From an uncultured Kordiimonas sp. (GTDB lineage Bacteria; Pseudomonadota; Alphaproteobacteria; Sphingomonadales; Kordiimonadaceae), in the NCBI GenBank assembly GCA_947500295.1, contig CANMRM010000003.1, positions 310,001-374,000 on the forward strand: a DNA stretch of 64,000 nt, written 5' to 3'. The position numbers and the translations under genes are program-made. Each line of letters starts with the position of its first letter. The first letter of the stretch is position 1. Shown here one piece after another: positions 1-8,863 of this stretch. Under the pieces are notes generated by a model that worked only from the letters and a program-made list of their open reading frames with translations, searched no databases and was not told the origin of the DNA.

Positions 1-57
1 GCGGGAAAAATGGGTGTTAGACTTGTGGACCTCGTCAACCCCAAGGAATACCTTTAG
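1..57 (+). CDS. Possible 3' end of an upstream gene (partial)
   Basis: Reading frame 1 is open from the window edge to a TAG at 55-57 and would encode the last 18 residues of a protein ending in LVNPKEYL. The stop lies 6 bases before the kdsB start, the tight spacing expected inside an operon. The piece is too short to assign to a family; a capsule or Kdo gene would fit the context, but that is a guess. Confidence 0.4.
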   Translation, partial: AGKMGVRLVDLVNPKEYL

Positions 58-63
58 GTCATC

Positions 64-804
64 ATGAAGATTGCGATTCCAGCCCGTTTTGCTTCCAGCC
101 GCTTCCCCGGTAAGCCGCTTGCGATGATTGCGGGCACACCCATGATCGAGCGGGTCTGGCGGCAGGCCGTCCAGGCGGTGGAGCAGCCCGACGACGTTAT
201 TGTTGCCACGGATGATCAGCGCATTGCAGCCACTGTGCAAGATTTCGGTGGCATCAGTGTCATGACGCGCCCGGATCATGAAAACGGAACCGAAAGATTG
301 GCTGAACTTGTTGATACCCTGGGGTTTGAGGACAGCGAGATTATTGTCAATGTGCAGGGTGACGAACCCCTGATTGACCCCGGCCTGATAAAGCTTGTGG
401 GGAGCAAGCTTGAGGCCCATCCGGATGCTGCGCTGGCTACGGCGGCAGATCAACTGCATGACCCTTCGGCGATTGCCAGTCCCGATATCGTCAAAGTCGT
501 CTCGGACAAGTTTGGTTACGCACATTATTTCTCCCGGTCCCCTTTACCCAACAACCGTGACGGTCAGGACGTGCCTGCAATGCGCCATATCGGCATCTAC
601 GCCTACCGCGCCGGGACACTGCGATTCCTGAAAGATGCTGAACCCGCACCCACCGAAATAGCCGAGAAACTGGAGCAGCTTCGGGCACTCTGGCATGGCC
701 TCAAGATTTATGTGGCAACCTATGCCGGCGCGCCTTCCGTCGGTGTTGACACCGAGCAGGATGTTGCCCGCGTTGAAGCCATCCTCGCGGAGCAGCGCTC
801 ATGA
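64..804 (+). CDS. kdsB: 3-deoxy-manno-octulosonate cytidylyltransferase (CMP-Kdo synthetase)
   Basis: KdsB activates Kdo with CTP to give CMP-Kdo, the donor for lipid A core and for the poly-Kdo linker of group 2 capsules; it acts in the cytoplasm. The 246 residues are the usual length. The N-terminus carries the nucleotide-binding signature with RFASSRFPGKPL (residues 8-19), and NVQGDEP (about 96-102) supplies the metal-binding aspartate. The ATG at 64 starts the conserved MKIAIPARF. The stop overlaps the start of kpsC by four bases (ATGA), so the two are probably translationally coupled. The neighbour suggests that this copy serves the capsule; a second housekeeping copy elsewhere cannot be excluded. 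Confidence 0.95.
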   Translation: MKIAIPARFASSRFPGKPLAMIAGTPMIERVWRQAVQAVEQPDDVIVATDDQRIAATVQDFGGISVMTRPDHENGTERLAELVDTLGFEDSEIIVNVQGDEPLIDPGLIKLVGSKLEAHPDAALATAADQLHDPSAIASPDIVKVVSDKFGYAHYFSRSPLPNNRDGQDVPAMRHIGIYAYRAGTLRFLKDAEPAPTEIAEKLEQLRALWHGLKIYVATYAGAPSVGVDTEQDVARVEAILAEQRS

Positions 805-2861
805 AAGCTGTAACCAGTTCGCGCGGTATCGCCCGGGACAAGGCGTTGCCGACGTTGCTGGGCTGTCCGGTTTCCCATGGCCTCACTGCCCGCGAAGGCG
901 ATGTTGTGATCGGTTGGGGCGAGAAAGAAAATACAGAAAAACCAAGAGCTTACGCGCACAAGAATCGACTGGACTACTGGCGGCTGGAAGACGGGTTTAT
1001 CGGTTACTTGAGCCACCCGGCTATTGACGACAGGCGTCTTTCCCTCGTCGTGGATGAAAGCGGTATCTACTATGATGCCCATGGTTCAAGTGACCTGGAA
1101 AAGCTTCTGAACCGTGACGATTGGATAACAGACGCTTTGTTATCACGTGCACGCCGGGCCATTGATCGAATGGTCAAGTGGCGGATCAGCAAGTATAACC
1201 ACGGCGCATTTGATCTTTCTGAAGAGCTGGCGGAAAAACTGCAGGCCTATAAAGGACCAAAGGTGCTGGTTGTCGATCAGACATTCGGCGACAAATCGAT
1301 TGCATGTGGCATGGCGAACGACGGGATGTTCAAGGACATGCTCAACGCCGCACTTGAGGAAAACCCGACAGCACTTGTTGTGGTGAAAGTGCATCCGGAC
1401 GTTCTTGTTGGCAAGAAACAAGGCCACTTTGATGTGCGGGAAGCTGCGAGCCGCGATAGCGATCGAATTATGTTTGTGGCGGAAAACTGCAATCCGCATG
1501 CGTTGATGACCAAGGTTGACCACGTTTACGTGGTGACAAGCCAGATGGGGTTTGAAGGGCTGCTTGCCGGTAAAAAGGTAACCTGCTACGGCGTGCCTTT
1601 CTATGCTGGTTGGGGCCTGACCCATGACCGGCAGCTTTGCGAAAACCGGGCTGCGAACCGCACTCTGGAAGAATTGTTCGCTGCCGCTTTTATTCTCTAC
1701 AGCCGATATATCGACCCCTTTAGCGGCGCGCGTGTTGAGCTTGAGCGCATTCTTGACATTCTGGTTGCAGAGCGGCAACTGCCGCGACCTGCGGGAAAAC
1801 GTGTCATTGCCGTTGGGTTTTCGCTCTGGAAAAGGGGATTCCTGCCGGAATTTTTTGGCCCCGGTTTCGAGAAAACACTGTTTACAACACCTTGCTCGCT
1901 GGAGAGTTTTGAGTATTTGCCGGGCGACATTGTTGTCGTTTGGGGGCGCAAACATGATACCGAGGCCGCGCATGTGCCTGCGCACATCCCAGTATGGCGA
2001 ATGGAAGACGGATTTCTGCGTTCTGTTGGCCTTGGGGCCGAGCTGAGGCGTCCGTCGTCCCTGGTGATGGACCGGTCGGGCATCTATTATGATGGCGGCG
2101 TGCCATCTGATCTTGAGGTATTCCTGAATACGCATGTATTCGACCACGATGATGAGCGGCGTGGTCGCGAACTGCGGGAGAGCATTCTTCAGTCCCGCGT
2201 ATCCAAATATAATGTTGGCAACCGTCAACCGCTTGACTTCAAGGCACGTGCGAACAGCAAGCCGGTTTTGCTGGTGCCTGGCCAGGTGGAAGGCGACGCG
2301 AGCCTGGAGTTTGGCTCCCCTGAAATTTCAACCAACGGGGCGTTGTTGAAGGCGGTGCGACAAGCAGCACCTGATGCCTATATCGTCTTTAAACCTCATC
2401 CTGATGTCATCACCGGCAACCGGGCAGGGGCTGTGCCTGCTGACATACTCACGGCCTGCGCAGACGAGATTGTGGTGGATGCAGATATCATCGATTGTCT
2501 TGATGCAGTTGACGGTGTTCACACGATGACCAGCCTCACAGGCTTTGAAGCTTTGCTGCGCGGCCTGCCGGTCATGACCTACGGTATGCCGTTTTATGCG
2601 GGGTGGGGCCTGACAGATGACCGGATTGACTTGCCGCGGCGAATTGCTGAGCTGAGCCTGGATGCTCTTGTTTATGCTGTGCTCTGCGTTTATGCACGCT
2701 ACGTAAGCTGGCCAGCAGGCAAAAGCAGCAGCCCTGAGTTTTTGGTGACGCAGCTCGCGGATGTGGGTTCCAGAAAGGCGATTACCAAAACGGGTGTTTT
2801 GGGTGTGATTGGCCGATGGGGGCGCAAAGCTGCATACTTGGCAGAAGCGATGAGGCGCTAA
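801..2861 (+). CDS. kpsC: KpsC: dual-module capsule beta-Kdo transferase
   Basis: KpsC extends the poly-Kdo linker that joins group 2 capsule to phosphatidylglycerol, after KpsS adds the first Kdo. The 686 residues match the usual two-module architecture. The halves are visibly homologous: each has a W-R-x-EDGF motif (about residues 60-66 and 398-404), an SGIYYD motif, an HPD motif inside K-x-HPDV, and an FYAGWGLT motif. No signal peptide or membrane segment is seen, in keeping with a cytoplasmic peripheral enzyme. The start overlaps the kdsB stop. The partner kpsS lies about 19 kb downstream at 22091, so the kps set is split. Confidence 0.93.
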   Translation: MKAVTSSRGIARDKALPTLLGCPVSHGLTAREGDVVIGWGEKENTEKPRAYAHKNRLDYWRLEDGFIGYLSHPAIDDRRLSLVVDESGIYYDAHGSSDLEKLLNRDDWITDALLSRARRAIDRMVKWRISKYNHGAFDLSEELAEKLQAYKGPKVLVVDQTFGDKSIACGMANDGMFKDMLNAALEENPTALVVVKVHPDVLVGKKQGHFDVREAASRDSDRIMFVAENCNPHALMTKVDHVYVVTSQMGFEGLLAGKKVTCYGVPFYAGWGLTHDRQLCENRAANRTLEELFAAAFILYSRYIDPFSGARVELERILDILVAERQLPRPAGKRVIAVGFSLWKRGFLPEFFGPGFEKTLFTTPCSLESFEYLPGDIVVVWGRKHDTEAAHVPAHIPVWRMEDGFLRSVGLGAELRRPSSLVMDRSGIYYDGGVPSDLEVFLNTHVFDHDDERRGRELRESILQSRVSKYNVGNRQPLDFKARANSKPVLLVPGQVEGDASLEFGSPEISTNGALLKAVRQAAPDAYIVFKPHPDVITGNRAGAVPADILTACADEIVVDADIIDCLDAVDGVHTMTSLTGFEALLRGLPVMTYGMPFYAGWGLTDDRIDLPRRIAELSLDALVYAVLCVYARYVSWPAGKSSSPEFLVTQLADVGSRKAITKTGVLGVIGRWGRKAAYLAEAMRR

Positions 2862-3009
2862 CGTTTCTGTTGGCTGGTGGTATCCAAGTTCGCATTTGGC
2901 GCAGCAATCGATTCTTTTTTGCCATACACCGAGAATTCATTTATCTACTATGCGCCGGAGCGCAAAAGACTTCCAACAGTAAGAATTCTAACAGGCGAGT
3001 TTGTCCACA

Positions 3010-3999
3010 GTGTCGAAATATCACTATGTCATCGGTGAAACCTGCCATAGCAGTCCAAAGACGGTTGTCATCATGGGTGCGCCCCGTGGCGGCACTTCCA
3101 TGGTTGCAGGCACAGTTCGGGAGCTGGGCATCAATCTTGGGAAGCGGCTGGGCGAAAACCATGAAGACCCAAGATTCCTGACAACGGAGCGCGCCAAGAT
3201 CCTGAAAGTCATTGGCGAACGGAATGAGCAGAACGATGACTGGGGCTGGAAAATGCCTCACAGCATTGATTATATCGATGAAATTGAGGATGAACTCAGG
3301 AACCCGCACTTTATCCTGGTGTGGCGCAATGTTTTGGCGACGGCAATTAGTCAGGTCAATCGGTCCGACACCGACCTCCATAACGCGCTGCAATTCAGCA
3401 TGGAACGCCAGAGTACAATGGTGGAGAAGGCCGAAAAACTTCAAGGCCCGATCCTGTTTGTCGATTATGACAGGGCGATCTCCAACAAGCAGGATTTTGT
3501 CGATGCTGTTTCAAACTATCTGGGCATTGAACTAACGGACGAAATTCGCCAGAACTGCATGCGCTTTATCGACCCTTCTGTCGGCTATCAGCAGGTTTCT
3601 TCAACATTTTATGACGTTCAGGACGTGGACGCCGCCGATTACCCGAATGCCATGGAAGCAAAGAAAGTGCTTCGGCAGCTTGAAGCAACCTCAGACAACA
3701 AGACCTTCAAAGTGGTTGGTCGTCACCCGGCATTTATTTTTAGAACGGGTAAAAACAGGCCGTTACCTGAAGAATTTGTAGTGCGTTTCGAAAATAAATC
3801 CGATACGCCGCAACGCGTTCGTATTCTGTTCGATTTTGACTGGGAGTTTTCCCAGAATCTGGCTCACAAGCCGGTCCTCGGCCCGGGTGTTCATGCCTTC
3901 AGGGTGCGGACTAACGGTTTGCTGAAGAGGTGCGCCGTTCTGCCTCCGATCACCGATGGTGAGAGCGATCTTTTTGATGTTGAGCTGCGACAAGTTTAG
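3010..3999 (+). CDS. P-loop sulfotransferase family protein
   Basis: Predicted PAPS-dependent sulfotransferase. Near the N-terminus GAPRGGTSM (about residues 23-31) is the 5'-phosphosulfate-binding loop after a beta strand, and FILVWRNVLATAISQ is placed like the 3'-phosphate-binding segment. The C-terminal third (about 225-329) reads as an extra beta-rich domain. The GTG at 3010 is preferred because AGGCGAG ends 10 bases before it; a TTG at 3001 would add three residues but sits too close to that ribosome site. It is the first of six sulfotransferase-like genes in the locus. The acceptor is unknown, presumably capsule sugar. Confidence 0.75.
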   Translation: MSKYHYVIGETCHSSPKTVVIMGAPRGGTSMVAGTVRELGINLGKRLGENHEDPRFLTTERAKILKVIGERNEQNDDWGWKMPHSIDYIDEIEDELRNPHFILVWRNVLATAISQVNRSDTDLHNALQFSMERQSTMVEKAEKLQGPILFVDYDRAISNKQDFVDAVSNYLGIELTDEIRQNCMRFIDPSVGYQQVSSTFYDVQDVDAADYPNAMEAKKVLRQLEATSDNKTFKVVGRHPAFIFRTGKNRPLPEEFVVRFENKSDTPQRVRILFDFDWEFSQNLAHKPVLGPGVHAFRVRTNGLLKRCAVLPPITDGESDLFDVELRQV

Positions 4000-4031
4000 C
4001 TTTCCGGTGTGACTCATTGCATAAGGGACCG

Positions 4032-5126
4032 ATGGTGGCGACCCAAAATGAAAGTACAGTGCGGCTGATCAATAACCTTGGCATGTGGGGCTGGCCTCAC
4101 TTGCTCAACAGGTTTGGTGAAGATGTATTGTTCATTGCCGACCAGTGTTTTTTTACCGAGTATTATCGCAAGCGTGATCAACTGGCATGCAAGACGGCAA
4201 CGCCTGGCAAGGATGGCGCTGTTACTGTTGATAGCGGGATCAATACTGTTCTGGTCTTTTTGAAACGGGGTGAACACAGATTGGTCCGCCGGCTGCGACG
4301 TCAACACCCGGATTTGGCAATTTATTCTGCCCAATATGATCTTGCACCAAACAGTACAGGCTGGCCGGCAAAGCTGCCGCCTGTGACCATGGAGAAACCT
4401 GCGCAGCCAAATGACATCTTTCTACTGCTGTCAACCCCGTGCAGCGATGCCGAATATCTTGGTAACTTGCTTGAAGCGAACGCAATGGGCACACCAAAGA
4501 GCTTTTTCGGTCGGCCATTGGTCAATCTTCTGGAGTATGTGGAAGACTTCGAGTTTTACCGCTATCTGGAGGGCGTGGCCCGGGTCAATGGCGGCGACAG
4601 CCCTTTGGTTGTACAGCTGCAGACAGATGTTATTCAGGCGCTGCTCACGCAAACTGTGGTCAGCCCCAAACGGCTGTCTCGTTTGATGAATGGGCTAAAC
4701 TGCAGGGTGATCCATGTCCGCAGGCAGGACAAGCTCAGTCAGAGCGTGCTGATGGACCTGATGCAAAAGAAGCATGCCCGCTCCATCTGGTCGATGTCAC
4801 CGGCCAAACAAAGAGCGTTGGCTAAAAATGTGAATGTACCTTTGCAGCGGGTTGTGCGCCATTTGCAGGATATCAATACAGGTGAGGAACAGATTGACGC
4901 CCTGGCCGCAGATCTGCCGCAGGTCGCCCGTATAGAGCTTGAACAGCTGGTGGAGCAGCCGGAAAAGACCGTGCGCGAACTGGCGAAATTTCTGGACCAA
5001 CCTGCGCCAGAACATGTCGATATACTGGACTATCATGCCCAGTACCGTGCGCTGGACGGTATTGCAGACAAGCTAAAGCCTGCCATGCGGGAGATAGTAG
5101 ACAGATTGGGGTTACATATCGTCTAG
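4032..5126 (+). CDS. Stf0-like sulfotransferase with degenerate P-loop
   Basis: Not a clear family member by active site, but the layout resembles Stf0-type sulfotransferases. LLLSTPCSDAEYLGNLLEAN sits where a TPRSGSTLL P-loop is expected and lacks the glycine-serine-threonine core. HVRRQDKLSQSV matches the RR-x-DK-x-x-Q segment of the 3'-phosphate site. An N-terminal domain of about 130 residues precedes it. It is a paralogue of the gene at 30206: both share the RLVRRLR segment and the same order of motifs. ATG 4032 follows AAGGGA at good spacing; TTG 4017 is an alternative. Loss of the P-loop suggests altered or lost PAPS binding. It converges on tagD with one base between the stops. Confidence 0.6.
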   Translation: MVATQNESTVRLINNLGMWGWPHLLNRFGEDVLFIADQCFFTEYYRKRDQLACKTATPGKDGAVTVDSGINTVLVFLKRGEHRLVRRLRRQHPDLAIYSAQYDLAPNSTGWPAKLPPVTMEKPAQPNDIFLLLSTPCSDAEYLGNLLEANAMGTPKSFFGRPLVNLLEYVEDFEFYRYLEGVARVNGGDSPLVVQLQTDVIQALLTQTVVSPKRLSRLMNGLNCRVIHVRRQDKLSQSVLMDLMQKKHARSIWSMSPAKQRALAKNVNVPLQRVVRHLQDINTGEEQIDALAADLPQVARIELEQLVEQPEKTVRELAKFLDQPAPEHVDILDYHAQYRALDGIADKLKPAMREIVDRLGLHIV

Positions 5127-5127
5127 C

Positions 5128-5544
5128 TTAACCGCCAGAAACCTCGACACGCTTGCCTGAAGAAATGTTGCCGATGAAATGTGTGGTTGAGATACCCTCA
5201 GTCCGCGGCAGGTAAACGACTTCGCATATATTGCTGAATTCATCAAATTTCCCGGCCCAGTCATCGCCCATCACCAACACATCTGCATTGTGCTCCTGGA
5301 TATAGCGTCCTTTGTCTTCAAGGGAATACTCAACGAAGGTTTCGTCAACGCAAGACAGCGCTTGCAGAATTTCTATTCTGTCTTTGGTGGAATATACAGG
5401 TGCCCTGCCTTTTTTGTTGACGTTCAGCTGATCGCTGGAGATACCGACTACCAGATAGTCGCCAAGCGCAGCCGCCCTCTCCAAAAGCCTGACATGGCCT
5501 ACATGCAGTAGATCATAGGTACCAAATGTAATAATTTTCTTCAT
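5128..5544 (-). CDS. tagD: TagD-like glycerol-3-phosphate cytidylyltransferase
   Basis: Nucleotidyltransferase of the small cytidylyltransferase family, 138 residues, the usual length for TagD. It shows the N-terminal TFGTYDLLHVGH with the HxGH catalytic motif (residues 15-18) and the C-terminal signature RTEGISTT. The expected reaction is CTP plus glycerol-3-phosphate giving CDP-glycerol. A related polyol-phosphate or ADP-heptose-type substrate cannot be ruled out, although the motif set fits TagD best. The gene reads divergently from the LicD-domain gene across a 180-base spacer that carries a perfect palindrome, suggesting shared control and a joint role in a phosphodiester-linked capsule decoration. 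Confidence 0.8.
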   Translation of the reverse strand: MKKIITFGTYDLLHVGHVRLLERAAALGDYLVVGISSDQLNVNKKGRAPVYSTKDRIEILQALSCVDETFVEYSLEDKGRYIQEHNADVLVMGDDWAGKFDEFSNICEVVYLPRTEGISTTHFIGNISSGKRVEVSGG

Positions 5545-5613
5545 TTCAAAACGCTTATAGTTTAAGGCACGCTGTCAACAAGGTCGAACTTGTAACAAAA
5601 ACATAATGACAAT

Positions 5614-5632
5614 CAAACGAATATTTCGTTTG
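5614..5632. promoter_or_regulatory. Perfect inverted repeat between tagD and the LicD gene
   Basis: The sequence CAAACGAATATTTCGTTTG is a perfect palindrome with 8-base arms and a 3-base centre, in the 180-base spacer between two divergently transcribed genes (5545-5724). It has no T-tract, so it resembles an operator for a dimeric regulator more than a terminator. No regulator gene lies next to it. The structure is certain; the function is inference. Confidence 0.5.
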
Positions 5633-5724
5633 CAAGCCGCAGCCCAATTTTGCGCCCGTATTCAATCGCCCAGTCGTGGCCGAACTATGGCAACTGACGC
5701 AAATTTGCTGTGAGGGAGTTTTAA

Positions 5725-7779
5725 GTGGCGCAAAGCACGGGTGGTCAATTCAATTCATTCCTCGAAAGTATGCAGGATTTTGTCGACAGGGCTCAGCGGG
5801 TTGAACTCACCCGTGTTTACCCTGGTGCACTCATGTCACTTGGGGACTCCATCACGCCTATTTCTGTGCCGGTTTCCGGGCAGCAACGTTCATTTATATT
5901 TCGGGTTGAGCGGCCCAAACCCGTTATCCTGAATTTCTCGCTTGTGCATTTTTTTGGATACATCGACGGCAATGATGAGCTTGTTAATGTGTCCGACTAT
6001 GCCACCTGCAGCCAGAGTTCGATTCATGAAACGCAGCAGCACCCTAAAAAAGGCATATACGGCCCGCAGTTTGCGCTGAACGTCCATACGCTGAAAGAAG
6101 AGCGGCCATGGTGGCGCGCGGACTTCCCAACCAGCGTGCAGGTGAAGCATATTTTTTTCTATCACCGTCCGGATATCGCTTCTGAGCGCCTGGCAAGGTT
6201 GCAGGTGGTGGCGCTGGGCGAAGATGGCCAGGAGGCTATACTGCACAGCCCTGGCACCCGGATTAAGCGGCATATGCTGGAGCGCCTCGGCGAAGCCGTC
6301 AAAGGCCTTGAGGCGTTGGTCGCGACATGCCCTGAAAAGGATCGGCAGGAATATACAGCCCTCGTGTCGGACGCGCTGTCAAATATCGCCAAGGTAGCGT
6401 CCGCTGTCCCGATACAGGCAAGCGCTTCAGAGCAGGCTGGACATCAGTCTCCAAAAAGCTTTCTTGGCCGACTATGGCAAAAAATTATTCAGCAACCTGT
6501 CGCCGAACAACCCATGCCACAAAATAAAACGCCGCTTAGTGAAGCCCAGGCCGCTGCTCTGGCAGATGCCGCCGACAAACTGATTGCAGCACTGGATATC
6601 TCGCTCAATCATGTCGAAGATTTTGGTTTCACATCAGAAACTGGTCTGAAAGTGGATATCGACCCGTGTAAAGCGCGCTATATCCAGTTGAGAACCTACG
6701 GCAGCAAAAGCAATGGTTTTGGTGGACTGGAGCTTTTTAGCAAGGCAGCCGGAGGCGAAGCCGTCGCGAGTGTTGAGCGCAAAGACCTTAAGTTTCGCTA
6801 CTATATTCCAGCCTGGCACCTGCCTGAAACCTATGCACTCAATCTGACCGCGTCGATCGGATCGAGGGTGATTGATCTTGGTGAGCCTGTTTCCTTCGAT
6901 CACTTCAATCTCTGGAATATCAATCGTGCTCAGGCCGGCACCACTTTGCTTACGCAACTGTCAGTAAGCAATGACCGGGAGAACTGGACGCCTGTTTATG
7001 ATCACGGCGCCACCTATAAAGGTGTCCTGAAAGCCCGTGTCCTTATCGATATGCTGCTTCGAAACAAATGGTCAACCGAATACGCAAGCCTGCTTGGCAA
7101 GCTTTATACCCTGTATCGCAGGCGCCAGCTTTCGAAGCCGCTCGGTAAAGTGGTTGGCCACAATAAAGCATTGATCAAGGCGATTGGTGCAGGTTCTGAT
7201 GCTGCCATGGCGCAAACAAAACATGCTGTCACGTTAAGATTTACCAAGCACGGCCTCCAGGTGCCAATCAGTGAAATGGATCAGGACAAAATTCTCGAAG
7301 ACCTTGTTGAGCTTCGCGACAAGCTGCGTGATATCGGCCTGAAGCCGCTCTTGATGTATGGGACGCTATTGGGTGCGATCCGTGAAAAGGACTTCATTCA
7401 GCATGATGATGACCTCGATATTGCCATTATCGTTGATGGGCTGGGAAAAGAGGACCTTGTGGCGGAACGTGATCGTGTCGCCGCCTTGTTGGAAGCCAAC
7501 AATATTCCCTGTACCAGCCGGTTGAAGCAAACACCGCTCATCCATTGCCGGCGTTCGGAAATTACCATCGATATATTCATTCTTGGTCACAAGGGCGGCA
7601 AAATTTACTGGCCGCATCGTCGCCTGATGATTGTTGAGGAACCGGCCGACATCTTCCTGCCAACGACAACGATGGAGTTCAAAGGCGAGACATTTGATAT
7701 CCCGCGTGACCCGGAAGCAGTGTCTGAAGCCAGATACGGAACCGGCTGGCGGGTACCGGAGCCAACGTTTGAGCTCTAG
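5725..7779 (+). CDS. LicD-family phosphotransferase with discoidin-like N-terminal region
   Basis: The C-terminal part (about residues 515-684) is a LicD domain. The diagnostic string YGTLLGAIREKDFIQHDDDL (from about 545) has the GTLLG and DDD metal motifs of enzymes that transfer phosphocholine or polyol-phosphate from CDP donors to sugars. Upstream, residues about 300-430 resemble pieces of an F5/8 type C (discoidin) sugar-binding fold (RYIQLRTYG, then FDHFNLWNIN and VSNDRENWTPVYD). Residues 1-290 are unassigned, with a helical linker. The start is GTG 5725, six bases after GAGGGAG. No signal peptide is seen. With TagD alongside, CDP-glycerol is a plausible donor. At 684 residues it is far longer than simple LicD proteins. 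Confidence 0.75.
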   Translation: MAQSTGGQFNSFLESMQDFVDRAQRVELTRVYPGALMSLGDSITPISVPVSGQQRSFIFRVERPKPVILNFSLVHFFGYIDGNDELVNVSDYATCSQSSIHETQQHPKKGIYGPQFALNVHTLKEERPWWRADFPTSVQVKHIFFYHRPDIASERLARLQVVALGEDGQEAILHSPGTRIKRHMLERLGEAVKGLEALVATCPEKDRQEYTALVSDALSNIAKVASAVPIQASASEQAGHQSPKSFLGRLWQKIIQQPVAEQPMPQNKTPLSEAQAAALADAADKLIAALDISLNHVEDFGFTSETGLKVDIDPCKARYIQLRTYGSKSNGFGGLELFSKAAGGEAVASVERKDLKFRYYIPAWHLPETYALNLTASIGSRVIDLGEPVSFDHFNLWNINRAQAGTTLLTQLSVSNDRENWTPVYDHGATYKGVLKARVLIDMLLRNKWSTEYASLLGKLYTLYRRRQLSKPLGKVVGHNKALIKAIGAGSDAAMAQTKHAVTLRFTKHGLQVPISEMDQDKILEDLVELRDKLRDIGLKPLLMYGTLLGAIREKDFIQHDDDLDIAIIVDGLGKEDLVAERDRVAALLEANNIPCTSRLKQTPLIHCRRSEITIDIFILGHKGGKIYWPHRRLMIVEEPADIFLPTTTMEFKGETFDIPRDPEAVSEARYGTGWRVPEPTFEL

Positions 7780-7957
7780 AGCCCATGACGGCGCAGCAAT
7801 AGAACTTCCGCAATTGATTAAAAAAAAATTCTAAAAAAGAGCCTATTTTCGATCCGAAAAGAAAAATTTGTTTTCTTTGCCGCTTAACCTTGCGCTACAC
7901 CCGCCCCATCTTTAAAAGCCACATGGTTATTTCGTCTAAGGTTGGCGCGTACACTCA

Positions 7958-8863
7958 ATGACAAAAACACTCACTCATCTGAAGCGGCTTGAGGCCGAAA
8001 GCATCCAGATTATGCGCGAGGTTGCGGCGGAAGCCGAAAACCCCGTCATGCTCTATTCCGTAGGCAAAGACAGCGCAGTGATGCTGCATCTTGCCATGAA
8101 GGCCTTTTTCCCTTCCAAACCCCCGTTCCCGATCTTGCATGTGGACACAACCTGGAAGTTCCGCGAGATGATCGAGTTTCGCGACAATCTTGCGAAAGAC
8201 CTTGGGCTCGATCTGATCGTCCACATCAATGAAGAGGGCGTCAAGCAAGGCATTGGTCCTTTCACGCATGGCAGTGCGCTGCATACAGATGTTATGAAAA
8301 CGCAGGCCCTGAAGGCGGCGCTCGACAAGTACGGCTTTGACGCCGCATTTGGAGGTGCGCGCCGCGACGAGGAAAAATCCCGCGCTAAGGAGCGTGTCTT
8401 TTCGTTCCGCTCTGCTCAGCATCGCTGGGATCCCAAGAACCAGCGCCCGGAGCTCTGGAGCCTCTACAATGCGCGCAAGGCCAAGGGCGAGAGCATTCGT
8501 GTGTTCCCGCTCTCCAACTGGACCGAGCTCGACATCTGGCAGTATATCCACCTTGAGGATATCCCGATCCCGTCGCTCTATTTGTCGAAAAAACGCCCGG
8601 TTGTTGAGCGCGATGGCCAGCTCTTTATGGTTGATGATGAGCGGATGCCGCTGGAGCCCGGCGAAGAGCCGATGATGAAGTCCGTGCGTTTCCGCACGCT
8701 CGGCTGTTACCCCCTCACTGGTGCCGTCGAGAGCGAAGCAGACACGCTTGAGGACGTCATACAGGAAATGCTGCTCACCACCAGTTCCGAACGTCAGGGC
8801 CGGGTCATTGACCATGACAGCGCCGCGTCCATGGAAAAGAAAAAGCAAGAGGGGTATTTCTGA
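7958..8863 (+). CDS. cysD: Sulfate adenylyltransferase subunit 2
   Basis: CysD is the catalytic ATP-PP-loop subunit of heterodimeric ATP sulfurylase, making APS from sulfate and ATP. The 301 residues are the usual length. [13 protein letters not shown] (about residues 33-45) is the PP-loop; [15 protein letters not shown] and the YPLTGA segment near the C-terminus are typical. The stop and the cysNC start share one base (TGATG), so the two are co-translated. In this locus the pair probably feeds PAPS to the surrounding sulfotransferases rather than only cysteine synthesis. The upstream spacer (7780-7957) is AT-rich with runs of A and T; no clear promoter was recognised. Confidence 0.96.
   Translation: MTKTLTHLKRLEAESIQIMREVAAEAENPVMLYSVGKDSAVMLHLAMKAFFPSKPPFPILHVDTTWKFREMIEFRDNLAKDLGLDLIVHINEEGVKQGIGPFTHGSALHTDVMKTQALKAALDKYGFDAAFGGARRDEEKSRAKERVFSFRSAQHRWDPKNQRPELWSLYNARKAKGESIRVFPLSNWTELDIWQYIHLEDIPIPSLYLSKKRPVVERDGQLFMVDDERMPLEPGEEPMMKSVRFRTLGCYPLTGAVESEADTLEDVIQEMLLTTSSERQGRVIDHDSAASMEKKKQEGYF

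Noticed and set aside
1143-2228. Long leftward open frame opposite kpsC
   Set aside because: It is antisense to a well-supported kpsC, has no ribosome site and shows no recognisable motif; long antisense frames are common in GC-rich genes.
7955-8848. Leftward open frame covering almost all of cysD
   Set aside because: It is an antisense shadow of cysD; the cysD frame has all catalytic motifs.
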